Positions 37,383 to 50,739 are shown, numbered from the stretch's first letter. The stretch: 64,000 nt of DNA from Sipunculus nudus (GCA_026874595.1 CM049314.1:64514800-64578799), one strand, 5' to 3'. Translations and numbers: made by a program. Notes: generated by a model from the letters alone, not told the origin.

Positions 37383-40300
37383 CACATTTCTCGTTATCCT
37401 TCTTTCCATAATGTCGCAATCATAAGCCAAACTACCTGTTTATAGCTAAAACACGCACACATATACACATGGTTAATCAATAAATCGTTTGAAAACCAGC
37501 TATTTAATTCCAATTCGTCACAAGAAAACGCTGTTAGGTAACCCATCACCACCGCCTGGAAATTTCTGCTTTGTCCTCTTCTTAAAATCAAGCAGGTGGA
37601 GAGAGTGAATCAAGACGTGGGTTTGTCAGAAGAAACTTCCGAAAGGATCGAGTGCTCTTTTGCGTCAGTAAATTAGGCACACCTGGTACGCAACAGTTCA
37701 TATATCACGGAAAGTGGCTGAATAATCAACATTGCATGCCTTGAAAAGGTCAAAGCACCGATTGGTCGTGCCGTTTCGCAGTTTATCCAAGGCGCGGGGG
37801 AGGTACTTTAGCGCAGACGCCCGTTAAATTACATGTTAAGTCATTATAGCACCCTTTATCCGAGCAAATAAGAAAGGTTATTACTGGAAACTATCAGGAC
37901 CAAATGCCACATAAAATAATCAGTTTCAATTAAATTAGTTAAAAAAGAATTTTAATTAAAGGTTAACTGACAAAATACAAGAATATTAAATAAATACGTT
38001 TTCCACCATATGCTTTCGAAGTAACATGAATATTGTATAACGGTGTGTAGTATACGGATGTGAAACAGCTGCTTGGAAGCCTAATGTTTTACCTTCGTTG
38101 TTACATTGATTTTTTTTTGTTTGACTGTTAGCCACTACTTAGAATTTTACAGAATAATTTTAATGATTTTTTTGGAAGGATAGACTATCATCAAGAAACA
38201 ATACAGTAAAGTTAAGAGATAGTTTGTATCAAATTGTTGAGGTAATATCGATTAATATAATGCTTTTGTTCAAATCAATAAATGTTTGAGACATCAAATG
38301 TTTAAATCATTGAGAAACTGGCAACATATTTATCCCACTCCTGGTTTATAGAGCTGATCAGTCGTGTTAGGGGCCTCTAATCTGGCCCACAATGTTGGCA
38401 TTTGATGCAGCTATGGATTTCGGTGAAAATGAGACACATTTCTCTTGCTTGCGTCGATATATCACTAGTGTAGCTGAAATCTAGTGGAGGTATAAAAGTG
38501 ACAGGTACACCCTCTCGTTAATGACAACTATCATACCTTAGGTTAAGTACTAAATAGATTTTCATTTTTCTCTACAATCATTAGGCGTGCATAGTCTCTA
38601 TTGTAAGAGAATGTTCATTGATAATGTGTGTCGGGTTTGAGGTAAGGACAGCGTCCATTAATTTGAAATTAAGTGTCGCTGCGATACCTTACCAAGGATT
38701 TGATGGATTATCACAAAACTCTCTTTAACTATTAACCAATAGGTTATCTCGCTTGGGTTCTATACTCCTTAATCTAAGCATATTTAATCAGGTTTTAATT
38801 AACAAAATTGATGGATTTTCATGAAACTGACTATACATTATAACCTTTAGAGTTTCTCACATGATTTCAATGCTCTGCAAAATTTGCGCATATTCAATGA
38901 AGTCAGAGCTCACAGCACATACGACCGGCGTGTTATGCATTTTTGTGTTGCTATTGGTTTAGAACGTAATCCCTTTAAGGGTGAAATTAAATTGCCTCTT
39001 TTTTTCGGCATAGCGTGCAAAAGCATGGACTTGCCTATATGAGTGTTTAGCGCCACAAAAGGAGGTTTAATTTGCCGCACGCACCCTTACTCATGTAATT
39101 TTGTTCTACGGATGGCCAACGTGTTAAGGGCCAACTTTCTTTCACTGCCATAGCGTTTGTATTTGAAGGTACAAAACCCTTTATAGGAACGAAAATTCAT
39201 GATGCTAAAAAAATCGCAAATCATACGACTTCACTTGGCGGCAACTTGCTGTTCTGTTACAGAATGGTGGAATCAACAATAAAGTCATGCGATAATCCAG
39301 TCACGACATTATGTTTAATACATACATGCTAGTAAAGTTCTTATATAAAGTTTGTTATATATAGAGATTGCAATGTTATAAAGTTGTCTTCTCCTTGTTT
39401 GACTGACCAAATTGCTTGCATAGGATCATTTTGATAAAAAATATCACATTCGCTATGGCAATACGTTTTACTCAAAGGAAAATATTGCCTTCAGTAGAAG
39501 AGGCAACACCCATGTCATATCTAGGAGAATTGTTTATAAGTAAGAAACCTCCTACGCAAGAATATTCAAAGGTTAGCTTTGATGCGCTTCCGAACTCAAT
39601 GGACTCAATCACAGGATAGAAAACTTAAATAGGATATTCCTAACATTCTTGTAAACTCTAACGCGTGTCCTTTAAGCCAATACTCTTCCAGTTCAAGCCG
39701 GTAAAAGCCGCTTTTGCCTACAGATTCTGCCTTATATATGTAACCTGAGACGACCCTCCTTGTAACATGGGCTTCTATCGGTAACAGAGCCAGTGAAAAG
39801 CCCAAACAAAAAATTAGTTGCCAGGCTGTATGGTTGCATTGGAAACTTCCTTTGAATGGTGGCAGGCAGAGACTGGTTCTTTCCAATAAAGAATGAAAAT
39901 AGGAAAATAAATAGAGTACGTAGCCGAGTTACCCGTACTTGTGTGAGGCTGGCTCGTGTAGTTAGCTGCAGCCTGCCACCTGAACGTCGATATTTACTTA
40001 ACTGAATACGTTGAGGTGACAGTACAAGCAAGAGGGTTCGGATCAATTCTATTATGAGAAGATGTGCCCGCCATTTTTAACAGTTTTTTTCATTTTCATC
40101 TGCTTGTCGAACTATCAATTTCCCGACGTAAGACAAAATGTGACATTATTCTGTTGGGGAAAATAATGGATATAACATTCACGGTTGATTTAAGAGTACT
40201 CATGCAGCAATTATAAATACCCCGGCTACTTTTTCTCGGAAAGTTCGTCTCTCCGTCCTTCATGAAGGCACATTTTTTTTCTTAATTATTTTCCAATTAA

Positions 40301-41040
40301 AACCAATGCTACCACACAACAAATATCTTAATCCGACCCTTGGAATGGGTTTTCTAATAATTCTGACACGAATCATGACTCGCAAAATGTCATGTTGTCA
40401 TGGATAGAGAGTGGTTGGCTTTAACCAAACATAGCTGGCTTGTGTAGGCAGTTAACTGTCATGGTTCGACTTGAATTGGCAACATTTGAGAGACAAAATA
40501 ATTTACGTCAGTTTAGAGAAACTGCTTAGTCTATTTTTTTATGCATGTTGTTTATATTATTAATTATAACACGTTTGACAATAATCTCAGTAACTTGTCC
40601 TAGACTGCACATTTTGATGTTTATCTTGATAGTTTGGTCGACTGAGTTGATTTTAGTTAAGTTAATAAGAAACTTTGAAGCAAAGGGGAGACGTGACTAA
40701 AGCGTCTGTGTCACCTAGAGCCACACCTTCAACGATTTGCCACCCATTTAATCAACTTTCCAAAAACTTGATAACATATGGAAAACAAGAATAACGAAAC
40801 AATTCAATTAAGGTAATGGGTTTGGTTTTGATGCCAGACAGAAAACGGCAACAACAACAATCGCAAACTTCATAAAGACTGGAGCTTATTATAACTGGCC
40901 GAAAAACCGTAAAACTTACAAACGTGCAAACATTCAAATTTACACGGAAATCTATAGAAAAGCAAAATTTGTACCCGGGAAAATTACTTATGGGTAATTA
41001 TAAACTCATAAATCTACTTTATTAAACTAATTCGCCAAAA
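37383..41040. other. Unannotated DNA with one diverged direct repeat
   Basis: GATGGATT-TCA-AAACT-type blocks near 38700 and 38810 form a diverged direct repeat of about 110 bp. The rest shows no gene. The block at 37600-37830 is of even composition and unassigned. Confidence 0.45.
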
Positions 41041-41172
41041 CCCTTTAACCTCACCCCTGCCACTCTGAGCGGACCTCACCCAGCGTCCCTTGGTTCTGCC
41101 ACATAAAGCAAATCAGATTTTGTCCGACAAAATCAACATATTTAAGGTGTCACGCAAAGGGGTGAGTTTAAG
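41041..41172. mobile_element. Small inverted-repeat element (candidate MITE)
   Basis: Ends CCTTTAACCTCACCCCTG and AAAGGGGTGAGTTTAAGG are near complements about 130 bp apart. Inside is a perfect hairpin, GATTTTGTC-C-GACAAAATC (41116-41134). No target duplication is evident. Confidence 0.5.
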
Positions 41173-42629
41173 GTTGGTCGTTGAGCTATCTGAGTTAACA
41201 ACATCAGCCATTTATATTTCGCCAAATTATCGTGGCAATGAACTCAACAAAAGGTAAATTTACCATTATGTTCCTGCCTGCACTAATAATTTCTCATTTT
41301 ATAAGGAATTAATGTTGTTTACGGAGTCCGGACCAACGATTTCATGACTCTGTTGAAATTAGGCTTGAGGGCAGAGAGTGTCGTAAAATACCTGGTGATT
41401 ACCGTAATTCGGTTGTTAACATTCTCGCACTGGTGATGTCGTGAAATTCTAGTGGTTGTCGGTCTCCCCTGTTTCCGCACTATTCAAGGTGTTCATGCTC
41501 CCATGTTTCAATCTACTTAATGAATATTCATATTTCTAATTCCCATACTTCTATAAGAAGCACACAACTGTATTGTACACAAATGATCTCGCATTTACAT
41601 TATCACAAGGTTAAATATGTTGTGTATCAAAACCTTATAAACACAAAAAGAGGATACATTTTCTGCATGAAAAAAAATCATGTTCTTTTCTTAACAAGAT
41701 TAAATTCATAAATTAAGCGAGCCTGAAAAATAATTAAAAAAAAGATAATTGGAAAACCAATACTAATTTAACAAGGAACATGTTCAGCTAATTAATCGTG
41801 TAGAACTTCGGAGACAAGCATTCATCATTACTTCCATTATTAAAATACCACAGGCGCGGATACTGAGGTTAACGCAATTTTTTATCAACATATGAGTGAA
41901 TCAAGCCCAGAGAATTTAATTAGGGGATCCCGAAAACGAAGTCATTCTCAATTCTTGAATTAACACCTTATCTAATCACATATTATAATATTTTGGGATA
42001 ATAATTTCTTGTGACATTCAGAAGAGAAACATTTTGGTTTGATTTTAGCATGCCTATTTAATATAGCCTCATACCTGCGCATTCAACTTTGGATTGTGTG
42101 TTTATACATTATCCATATTAATGGACGCTTTGCAAAATCAATATAAGCCAAAAAAATTGTCACCATTGAAACCTTTCAATTAGTGAAACGGAGTATATGT
42201 ACCTGAACATATTTAGACCCATAGAAAAAATACCAGATCTTCACCAGCTTCTCAATTTTGTTTTTACTGGGAGCCAGTTGTTCACATGCCTTATCTTGTT
42301 TAAAGAATTTTTTTAAAGTTTTGGTTTACTTTGCGTATGTTGTATTAAGCTGTAGGTAATAATGTAAACACGTTCTTATGATGCCTCCGTCACAGATGCA
42401 TAGATTGTTTATCTACAAGATGATAGCGAATTGTGCCCATGTTTACTGACAGAAAACAAAACATGTAAATCATTGCAACTTGTTTTTATGTTTTCGAAAG
42501 TCCGGAGGTCGATAGTTGCATAATACGATTTCAAAATTTGTATGACTTGCCGCCAGATATCCTTGTTGAATAGGTTTGGATTATTTTGGCGGGCCCCCAT
42601 TTGTTATCGACGCGTGGATATAAACAATA
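41173..42629. other. AT-rich DNA, nothing recognised
   Basis: No coding or repeat signal supported. Confidence 0.5.
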
Positions 42630-42725
42630 CGAACAGGCTGTGTGCTGTTGGCTCGGAAGTTCCTGACCTGTTATTAATCTGTAAATAGACGTCAGAAGAC
42701 GGAATAGGCCCCTTAAAAGTGAAAT
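42630..42725. repeat. Dispersed repeat with TAGACGTCAG core, copy 3
   Basis: CTGTGTGCTG, CCTGACCTG, AAATAGACGTCAG and GGAATAGGCCCCTT. Closest to copy 1 at 16354-16455. Confidence 0.45.
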
Positions 42726-43819
42726 TTATTTACAGTTTCTCAGTTGATTAAAAAGCCGACGATAATTCTTGTATACTGCACAGGAAGACAGGGTAATATA
42801 TCATTATGACACCTAAGTTGTGATCCAGACGTAACAAAGGGACGTATGAAATCCCAGGGTGCTCCGGGTAGGCGTTGTGCTTGACAAAGGGTCTCTTACG
42901 AAGCAAACGACTTGGGCAATACTTATAGACTATGTCTGGATTTCTATGGTCGAAATAAAATATGAACGTCCCATTGATGCTGCTGCAATACAAATATGGC
43001 TGATCTAATACACCAGTCTGAGGACTGATTCAGGAGAGAGGGCGCAAGGGATTTACGAGACATATCTGACATTTAGCCTGACGTGACGCCCCCAAACATA
43101 ATTCAGGAATCTAAATTGAGATTCCTTAAGATTTCATATCTGAGAGTCTCATTTTCTCATACACGGCACGTGAGCGGATCGGCCATAACACTGACTATTC
43201 GAACATTAGCATTTATAGCCTCTGGGTTTTACGAAGTATTGTACATTGAATATTGAAAAGTGTACATTATACCATTCAATCTAGAGGATTATAGATTTAA
43301 TTGTAGTCTTACCCACATATGGGTGCCCATCCGTTTATAGAGATATTAAAAAAAATCAACGTTTTCAAACATTTCTATGTGTTTTTTTTTTTTGCGATTA
43401 TTTTTATATGAAACCAATGGCATTTTTTCAAAGAATTTGAATGTAAAAATAAATTAATACCAAAGACATCAGTATATTTTTATTCTGAAATATTGACTCA
43501 AACGATTGGATCAACGACACCTTTTGACGGATGACGGTAGTAGGTTTTTGTTATAAATATATTAAAAGAAAGTCCAGTTAAAAGAAGCAATCATACGCGT
43601 TCATTTCATGAAGAAACACCCAAGAAATTTGAAATGTAAACATTTTACCAGATCAAATCAAATGTGTCATTATGTATTGCCGGAATATTTTCTCCGAAAA
43701 GCTGCGGAGGTTCTGTCTTTGGTGGCATTTGCTAGTCTCTCTGTCTTTATGTACGTTGCGCAAAAAAAAGTTATTTTCAGGATTACTCGGTTTTGATACA
43801 AGGATTAACTGATTTAAAT
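42726..43819. other. AT-rich DNA, nothing recognised
   Basis: Contains only short homopolymers and no supported gene. Confidence 0.5.
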
Positions 43820-43935
43820 TTGGGGGTGATCCGGATCACTATCTGGACCCAGGAATATTTGGAGGGAAAATGCTACATTTCTTACAATGCCATATGGGGG
43901 TAATAAGCTGCCTTGGCGGAAGTGCAAATTTCAAG
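43820..43935 (+). mobile_element. Fragment of a GCCTTGGCGGA-type dispersed repeat
   Basis: GGTGATCCGGATCACTATCT, GGACCCAGGAAT and GCCTTGGCGGAAGTG in order. These words are typical of a widespread invertebrate interspersed repeat, recalled from memory. Confidence 0.4.
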
Positions 43936-44020
43936 TTCACACTGCTTTACCTTTAAACATACTGAACGGAAATGTAAGTAGTTTACAAATTACCGCCGAA
44001 ATCTGAAACGGAGACAAAAT

Positions 44021-44022
<2 letters not shown>

Positions 44023-44072
<50 letters not shown>
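44023..44072. repeat. (GA)n microsatellite opening unit 1
   Basis: Pure AG run. Equivalent runs open unit 2 and unit 3. Confidence 0.97.
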
Positions 44073-44074
<2 letters not shown>

Positions 44075-45069
44075 AGACGACATAAAGGACTACACTGAGA
44101 GAGATAATTAAAGAGCTTTCTCGAATATTATTAAATATATATTATCTCTCGATAAACTTCCGGTAGAAATTCTATATGCATGACATAAATGTCAGCAAGT
44201 GTGAAAACAGAGAGTATGTTCTATCAGAACTTTGGTTATTGAAATACAGAGTTAAACGGAACAGATCCCAATGAAGGGACAAAGTGGTCATAAGGGAAAT
44301 AGCAGTTTATAATTATCTACTTCTGATGCATAAATTGCATTAAATGTGTCTTTAACGAGAATTAAAGGCACGAGATTATCTAATCGCGTATCCATAACAC
44401 ATATCCGTTAATTGAATTTGATAATTTCAGTAAATTAGTCTCTTTGATGCTTCAGAGAGGTCTACCAATTATCATTAAAAAGTCATACATTGCAGTAATG
44501 TGGCAAGACGTTATTTTACACACGATCATCACCATCGGTTTATCGACCCGTTTTCTGCAACATTGACGGCACGTCTGCTTTGTTCAGCCGCAGCGCCAAC
44601 TATTCAGTCGACGAGGCCATGTTATTTTTAATAATTTGCCTGCTCTACTGCAGTCAGAAACGTGATCACGTCATTTGTTCTGGCGGGTTGTTTGGCCGGT
44701 CCGACCCGCTGATTCTCTGCCGCCATTAATGTTGAGCTGTGTGACAGACGATGTCGTAAAAGCTCAAACTGTTGCCGTAAATCGGTCGCTCCCAACATTT
44801 CTTGCATACACTTTGGTTCCAACCTCAGTTCATAAAGCCACTGAAATCACCAGTCCCTTATCATCCTTTATGACTAGAAAATTGCATACTATATTTAACT
44901 ATTTTCATGTTTTCGCGAAGTATCTCTTCATGGAACCATTTAAATTTCATGAAAATTGATATTTCATTTGTCAATATTAGAAAGCAACCCGAGACAGCTA
45001 CTTTACCTCCGCCAAAATTCTGGACCACCAGATGCTGACTAATAAACATTTAGTGTATGTTACTTAAGC

Positions 45070-45071
<2 letters not shown>

Positions 45072-45115
<44 letters not shown>
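45072..45115. repeat. (TA)n microsatellite in unit 1
   Basis: Corresponds in position to TA runs at 49783-49841 (unit 2) and 54357-54374 (unit 3), so length differs greatly between the copies. Confidence 0.95.
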
Positions 45116-45119
<4 letters not shown>

Positions 45120-45232
45120 GCTTCAAAAAATGTCTAGCACGGTACACAAACTCGCTCTTTTTTTTCACAGATCAACTATGCCTGCCAGAAAAAAAGCGGC
45201 CCATAATACCAATGAATCACGAAGGTATCGCC

Positions 45233-45236
<4 letters not shown>

Positions 45237-45318
<82 letters not shown>

Positions 45319-45333
45319 ATGCCATGTTACCTG

Positions 45334-45387
<54 letters not shown>

Positions 45388-45411
45388 CAATATTATTATT
45401 TTTATTATTAC

Positions 45412-45447
<36 letters not shown>

Positions 45448-45496
45448 CATCAATATTATTATTTTTATTATTACTATTAATATTATTATTATTAAA
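45237..45496. repeat. Compound (AT)n-(GT)n-(ATT)n microsatellite in unit 1
   Basis: AT run to about 45298, GT run to about 45318, then ATT units with ATCA and TTTTA interruptions to 45496. Long frames read as poly-Ile/Tyr or poly-Asn here are artefacts. Confidence 0.97.
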
Positions 45497-45574
45497 TGCC
45501 ATGTAACCTAATTTATATTTCAACTATGATATCAAATATCAAATAGAAAACGGGTAGTCGACAAGCGACTACGT

Positions 45575-47008
45575 GTATCCGCCAAAATCAGAGTGGGACG
45601 GGTGAAGTGAGGCATGGAGTGAGTGGCAAGGGGAAATAGAGTGAGGTGTGTTGCATATTAGCATGGATGTCTGCAGACGAAATATGTATGTAGGTTGCCC
45701 CACCTACCTCAAAATCCAATAAGCTATCCAAGTTGTAGACATATGCAAAATTTTTGGCAGACAAGTCAAACCACTGCTTGTATATGAGTGATTTTATCCC
45801 GCAGGAGACAAACAGAAGGACGCTGTGCAAAAATAGTTGCTGGTGGCGCCACTAATTTTGTGTACGATAAAGAGCTACGTGAGATCTATACACATGCAAA
45901 ATTTCAGGGGGATATACTAAACTAGTCCTGATATATTAGCATAGATGTTTGCAGCGTAAACATAAATGTAGGTGGCGGCACCTGCCACAAAATCCAGAAA
46001 GCTTTCCAAGATGTATATACCTACAAAATTTTAGGCAGATAAGTCAAACCACTGCCGAGATATGAGTGATTTTATCCCATGGTTGACAAACAGACAGACG
46101 CTGTGAAAAATGGTTGCAGGCGGCGCCACCAATTTGCGTATGATAAAGAGCTATGTGAGATCCATAGACATGCAAAATTTCAGGAGGATACATCAAACCA
46201 GTCATGAGATATAAGCCTGCATATCTGCAGCATAGACAAAAAAATGTAGGTGGCGCCACCTGCAACAAAATCCAGAAAGCTATCCAAAATGTATAAACAT
46301 GCAAAACTTTAGGCAGATAAGTCAAACAACTGCCGATATATGAGTTATGTTATCCCACAGTAGACTTATACAGACGGACGCTGTGCAAAAATGGTTGCAG
46401 GTGGCGCCACCAATGTTGTGTATGATAAAGAGCTATATAAGATGTATAAACATGCAACACTTCAGGAGGATACGTCAAGCCAATCTTGAGATGTAAGCCT
46501 GGATGTCTGCAGCGTGAATGTGAATGTAGGTGGCGCCACCTGTCATAAAATCAAGAAAGCTATCCAGGATGTATAAACATGCAAAATTTCAGGTGGATAA
46601 GTCCAACTACTACAGAGATATGAGTGATTTTATCCCAAGGCAGATGAACAGATGGACGCTGTGAATAAATGGTTGCAGGTGGCGCCATCTTTTTTTTGTG
46701 TATGTTATAAAGCTATCCATGGGCTACATTTGTGCAAAATTTTTGACCTGATTGGTCAAACGAGTCCCAATATATGTGGGTTAATGTGTCAAAAGTGACA
46801 CACAGATGGACGCATTGGAGAGAGGAAAGGTCAGAGGTCAACGCAAAATATCTTGGCACAAGTTCACTTGTGACCCGATAATGGTGTAAAGGTTCGGAAA
46901 CATCTGTCCTGTGGTCTCAGAGTTCTATTCCGGAAACGAACGAGGCGGCGGCGGCAGCGGAACCCGGTCAAACATATAGTATCCGTAAAAGTTTGTTTTG
47001 GCGGATAC
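45575..47008. mobile_element. TIR element of 1434 bp in unit 1
   Basis: GTATCCGCCAAAA at 45575-45587 and its exact reverse complement TTTTGGCGGATAC at 46996-47008 form a perfect 13-bp terminal inverted repeat. The interior is non-coding: a tandem 280-bp repeat (about 45663-46690), then a segment with GGTCAGAGGTCAACGCAAAA and a GGCGGCGGCGGCAGCGGAAC stretch. A relative sits in unit 2. Unit 3 joins the flanks directly near 55030-55045. The outer limit on the left may lie 35-40 bp further out, since unit 3 lacks that part as well. Confidence 0.7.
45663..46690. repeat. 280-bp tandem repeat with GGTGGCGCCACC palindromes, four units
   Basis: Each unit holds GATGTCTGCAG-like, GTAGGTGGCGCCACCTG, AAGCTATCCA, CATGCAAAATTT, AGTCAAACCACT, TGAGTGATTTTATCC, GACGCTGTGCAAAAATGGTT and CAGGTGGCGCCACC blocks. 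The palindrome or a close variant falls at 45842, 45971, 46119, 46249, 46400, 46529 and 46679, so spacings alternate between about 129 and 150 bp. Confidence 0.85.
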
Positions 47009-47028
47009 AATTAACGTCAGAAATACAT

Positions 47029-48602
47029 TACAGTGCGCGACGACCTGTATTCCCGCTAGCGAAGCTTTTGGAACGCCGGACATGTGCGCCACCTCAACAA
47101 TTTTTTACGTAACACCGTTCTGAGACTTAACAGTTAAAAATAACTCATACTTCGTGTAAAAGTGACTGTTGGTATAATAAACAAATTATCTTCCCTGGGT
47201 ATCTTATTGTCTCTAAAATAGTCCTGTCTCCACTTCGATATGCTCCATCCGGGCCAGACAGACACAGCTGGCATTTTGGTCTGTCAAACAGTGTATGGTT
47301 CCCAGCATGTCTTGCGCCTCGCTCACGTGATCGTAGCGCAAGGCAGGATGGGGACAACGATGGTCAAACGCGGAAAATCAAAGGGAATAATCTGACAGCC
47401 TCATGCAACCTAACATATTTGATGAATAGGCTCGCCCTATACTGATGACATATTCGACGGAAAAACATTTCCCTCCCTACAATGCACCATAGTGCTTCCC
47501 CTTGTTCTACTTCATTCAAAATTCTTGATCGACCTCTTTATGTATTTATTAGGTAAAGACTATCCCTGCTGAAACCAGTATCTATAACGCCACTATTATG
47601 AGTGTTTAAGTTCTTATCTACAAGCTATAAGTGGACACGGTACATATTGCTATGCTGTCTAACTGGAAAGCATGGGACCATAGGAGGTCGATTGCGCATG
47701 TGCGGAAGTTAAATATTCACATATTGTTGGTGGGGAGAGAATTAGTCATTGCAATTTCGGAGTAATCTGATTTGCCGCCATAGGTTGTTATCGGTGATGC
47801 TTTGACTTATTTTTTATGAAAATTTACAGAGATTGAATTTGATTAATAAAAAAAGATAAGGGAATGAGCTTCAGACGGAACACTCCTGTTGCGGAATTGT
47901 GGGTAGAGAAATCATTTCCCCACAATGCATTGTGGCTCCGAAATATAGCAATGGCGAAGGTGTAAATGTAGTAATGGGCGTAAATATAGGCAAAGGTTAC
48001 ATTTTGGATTAGGGTTGTTTCAAGGCAATTTACATCACAATTTTTTTACACGGAGTTTATGAAAAATGTGAAACCTGGTGAGCGTGCTCATGTTCATTGA
48101 AGAAAGAAAGCGCTCATTCCCTTGAGATCATTTTTTTTTAAATTTTTATTTGACTGTTTAGACTAATATTCTCGGCTATACAAACATAATCCACAGAAAC
48201 GAGGGAGCGCACGCAGGAGAAACCAAACAACCGAAACAGTGTCGTCATGCATGCAGAAACCTAAACCACGAATAGAAATAGACGCAAAACATACCAAAGC
48301 GAGAATCCCTGGAGATAACTGGAAAAAAAACCACGCAAAGTAAAGAAAAATATCAAAACAGGAATCGAGATTCACAAAACATCAAAAATAAGAAATTACG
48401 CTATTGGTGGCGTGCAAAGAGGACAAGAAAAGAACTCAGCAGGATACAGGTGCCGTAAAAAATACAGGTATTGGAGATCGATCGACAAAGCTTTTTTCTC
48501 CTCTTTCAACGTTAGCTTTGTTTACCCGAGACGGGGATATATTCTTTTAGTTTCTTATATGACACAAAAGGAAAGCAATGCATGCATACGTTTTATTTCA
48601 TG
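47029..48602. other. Right half of unit 1, no gene
   Basis: Shared in pieces with units 2 and 3. An A/T-rich (T)8-9 stretch near 48132 and a CATGCATGC word are landmarks. No open frame is conserved among the copies. Confidence 0.6.
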
Positions 48603-48737
48603 AAGAGAGAGAGAGAGAGAGAGAGAGAGAGCGTCGTAACAGATAAACAGATGAAAGAGAATATGAGAACACGTTGTAATATAACAAATGCAAGAGGTAT
48701 ATCTAAGGCCTTTTGTGAACATAGGTAGCAGAACCCA

Positions 48738-48801
<64 letters not shown>
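48603..48801. repeat. Paired (GA)n microsatellites opening unit 2
   Basis: Two GA runs flank a 110-bp spacer containing CGTCGTAACAGATAAACAGA. The same spacer type recurs at 56402-56515. Confidence 0.95.
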
Positions 48802-48803
<2 letters not shown>

Positions 48804-49780
48804 AGAAGGAAGAAAACACGACACTAAGATATATAATTAACGGGTTTTCTTAATATTAATAAATTAATTATTTCTTAACAGAGTGCCGGCTGTAATGCTA
48901 TGTGTATAGACAAAATTGTTAGCACGAGTTTGTCCAATAGAGAAATGTGAAAATTTAATTAAAGAGTTAAAACGAAACAGATTCTAATGAAAGGACAAAG
49001 TGGTCAGGGAAATAGCAGTTTATCATTATCTACTTTGGATGCATTAATTGCATTATAGGTGTCTTTAACGAGAATTTAAGGCACGAGATTATCTCATCGC
49101 ATATCCATATCACATATCCGTTTATTGAATTTCATAATTTCAGTAAATTAGTCTCTTTGATGCTTCAGAGAGGTTTACCAATTATCATTAAAAAGTAACT
49201 AATTGCATTTATGTGGCACGACGTAATCTGCACGCTATCATCAAAATAGGTTTATTGACCCGTTTTCTGCAACATTGACGTCACGTCCGCTTTGCGTAAG
49301 CGACAGCGACAACTATTCGGTCGTTGAGGCCATGTTATTTTCAATAATTTGCCTGCTCTACTGCAGTCAGAAACGTGAACACGTCATTTGTTCTGGCGAG
49401 TTGTTTGGCCAGTCCGACCCGCTGATTCTCTGCCGCCATTACTGTGGAGCCATGTGACAGGCGGTGTCGAAACACTCCACCTGTTGCCGTAAATCGGTCG
49501 CTCCCAGCATTTCTTGCATGCACTTTGGTTTCAACCTCAGTTTATAAAGCCAATGAAATTACAAGTTCCTTATCTTCCTTTCTGACTAGAAAATTGCATA
49601 CTACATTTAATAATTCTCGTGCTATCACGAAGTATCTCTTCGTGGAAACATTTACATTTCATGTAATTTCATTTGTCAACATTAGAAAGCAACCCAAGAC
49701 CGCATATGTATGTTTACCTCCGCTGAAAATTCTGGACCACCAGATCCGGACTATTAAACATTGGAGTCTGCTACTTAAGC

Positions 49781-49782
<2 letters not shown>

Positions 49783-49841
<59 letters not shown>
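49783..49841. repeat. (TA)n microsatellite in unit 2
   Basis: Positional counterpart of 45072-45115. Confidence 0.95.
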
Positions 49842-49844
<3 letters not shown>

Positions 49845-50500
49845 CAATATCAAAGCTTAGCTTATAAAACAAAATGTCTGGCACGGTACACAAACTCTCT
49901 CTTTGTATCACAGATCAATTATGCCCTTCAGAAAATAAAGGCGGCCCATTATTCCAATGAATCATGAAGGTCTCGCCATCAAGAAGAATACACTAAATTC
50001 CCAAGCTTGGAATGGCAAAAAAGATGAGTTCAACATAAAATTTTATTATGGTGATCAAGATCACATGAAAAATATAAATAAAAAATGGGTTGTTCTTTGG
50101 GCGTTATCCTTAACTCTCCACATAATTGATTAAACCCAGTCATTACATTTTAAACACAAATACCAACAGAAATACCAATCAAGAACTAAAAGAGGGTTAA
50201 CAAGCCTATATCTTAGGTTTGATTGGCAAATGTTTAACTGGAGGTCAGTTTAGAAGAATGCCAAGTTTTTATTTTATTTCTTTCATAAACTCTCCGCAAC
50301 GTCATGAATTTCATTTGAAATCAACATATTACAAGTATTCAAATATAGACACAATACAAACACTCGAGTTACTCGAGATCTATTAAAATATCATATCAAT
50401 TTTATTTTATTCTCCATGTTTGCAGAAATATTCACCATATCAAAGCATCGCAACTATTAACAGATGGACTGATTTTTTTAAAAATAATATTATTATTATT

Positions 50501-50503
<3 letters not shown>

Positions 50504-50542
<39 letters not shown>

Positions 50543-50552
50543 ATGTTACCTA

Positions 50553-50592
<40 letters not shown>

Positions 50593-50645
50593 TAAAATCA
50601 ATATTATTATTTTTATCATTACTATTATCATATTATTATATACAT
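50504..50645. repeat. (AT)n and (ATT)n microsatellites in unit 2
   Basis: Counterpart of 45237-45496, shorter and more interrupted. Confidence 0.9.
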
Positions 50646-50739
50646 TTATACATATATATGCCATGTAACCTATTTTATATTTCACTATGATATCAATTAA
50701 ATATAAGCAAGAATAGGGGTAGTGGACAAGCGACAACGT

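Larger units (their letters stand above)
44023..48602. repeat. Large tandem unit 1 (about 4.6 kb)
   Basis: Begins at a (GA)n tract (44023-44072). Ordered landmarks: CAAAGTGGTCATAAGGGAAA; GATTATCTAATCGCGTATCC; a GGCCGGTCCGACCCGCTGA block; TCTAGCACGGTACACAAACT; the TIR element 45575-47008; GTATGGTTCCCAGC; CATGCATGCAGAAACC; then TTTTATTTCATGAAGAGAGA, where unit 2 begins. Compared with units 2 and 3 it has private insertions near 47058-47120 and 47700-47950, and lacks about 0.5 kb after the microsatellite at 45237. Confidence 0.85.

Noticed and set aside
39605-40046. Two overlapping minus-strand frames of 93 and 104 codons
   Set aside because: No domain, repeat or splice support. Chance length.
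44628-44822. A 64-codon minus-strand frame conserved in tandem units 1 and 3 (also 53913-54107), partly in unit 2
   Set aside because: The few differences between units 1 and 3 in this stretch mostly change amino acids, and unit 2 breaks the first part of the frame. Identity comes from recent duplication, not from selection on protein.
45070-45523. Frames of 69-136 codons rich in Ile/Tyr or Asn
   Set aside because: They are translations of (TA)n, (GT)n and (ATT)n microsatellites.
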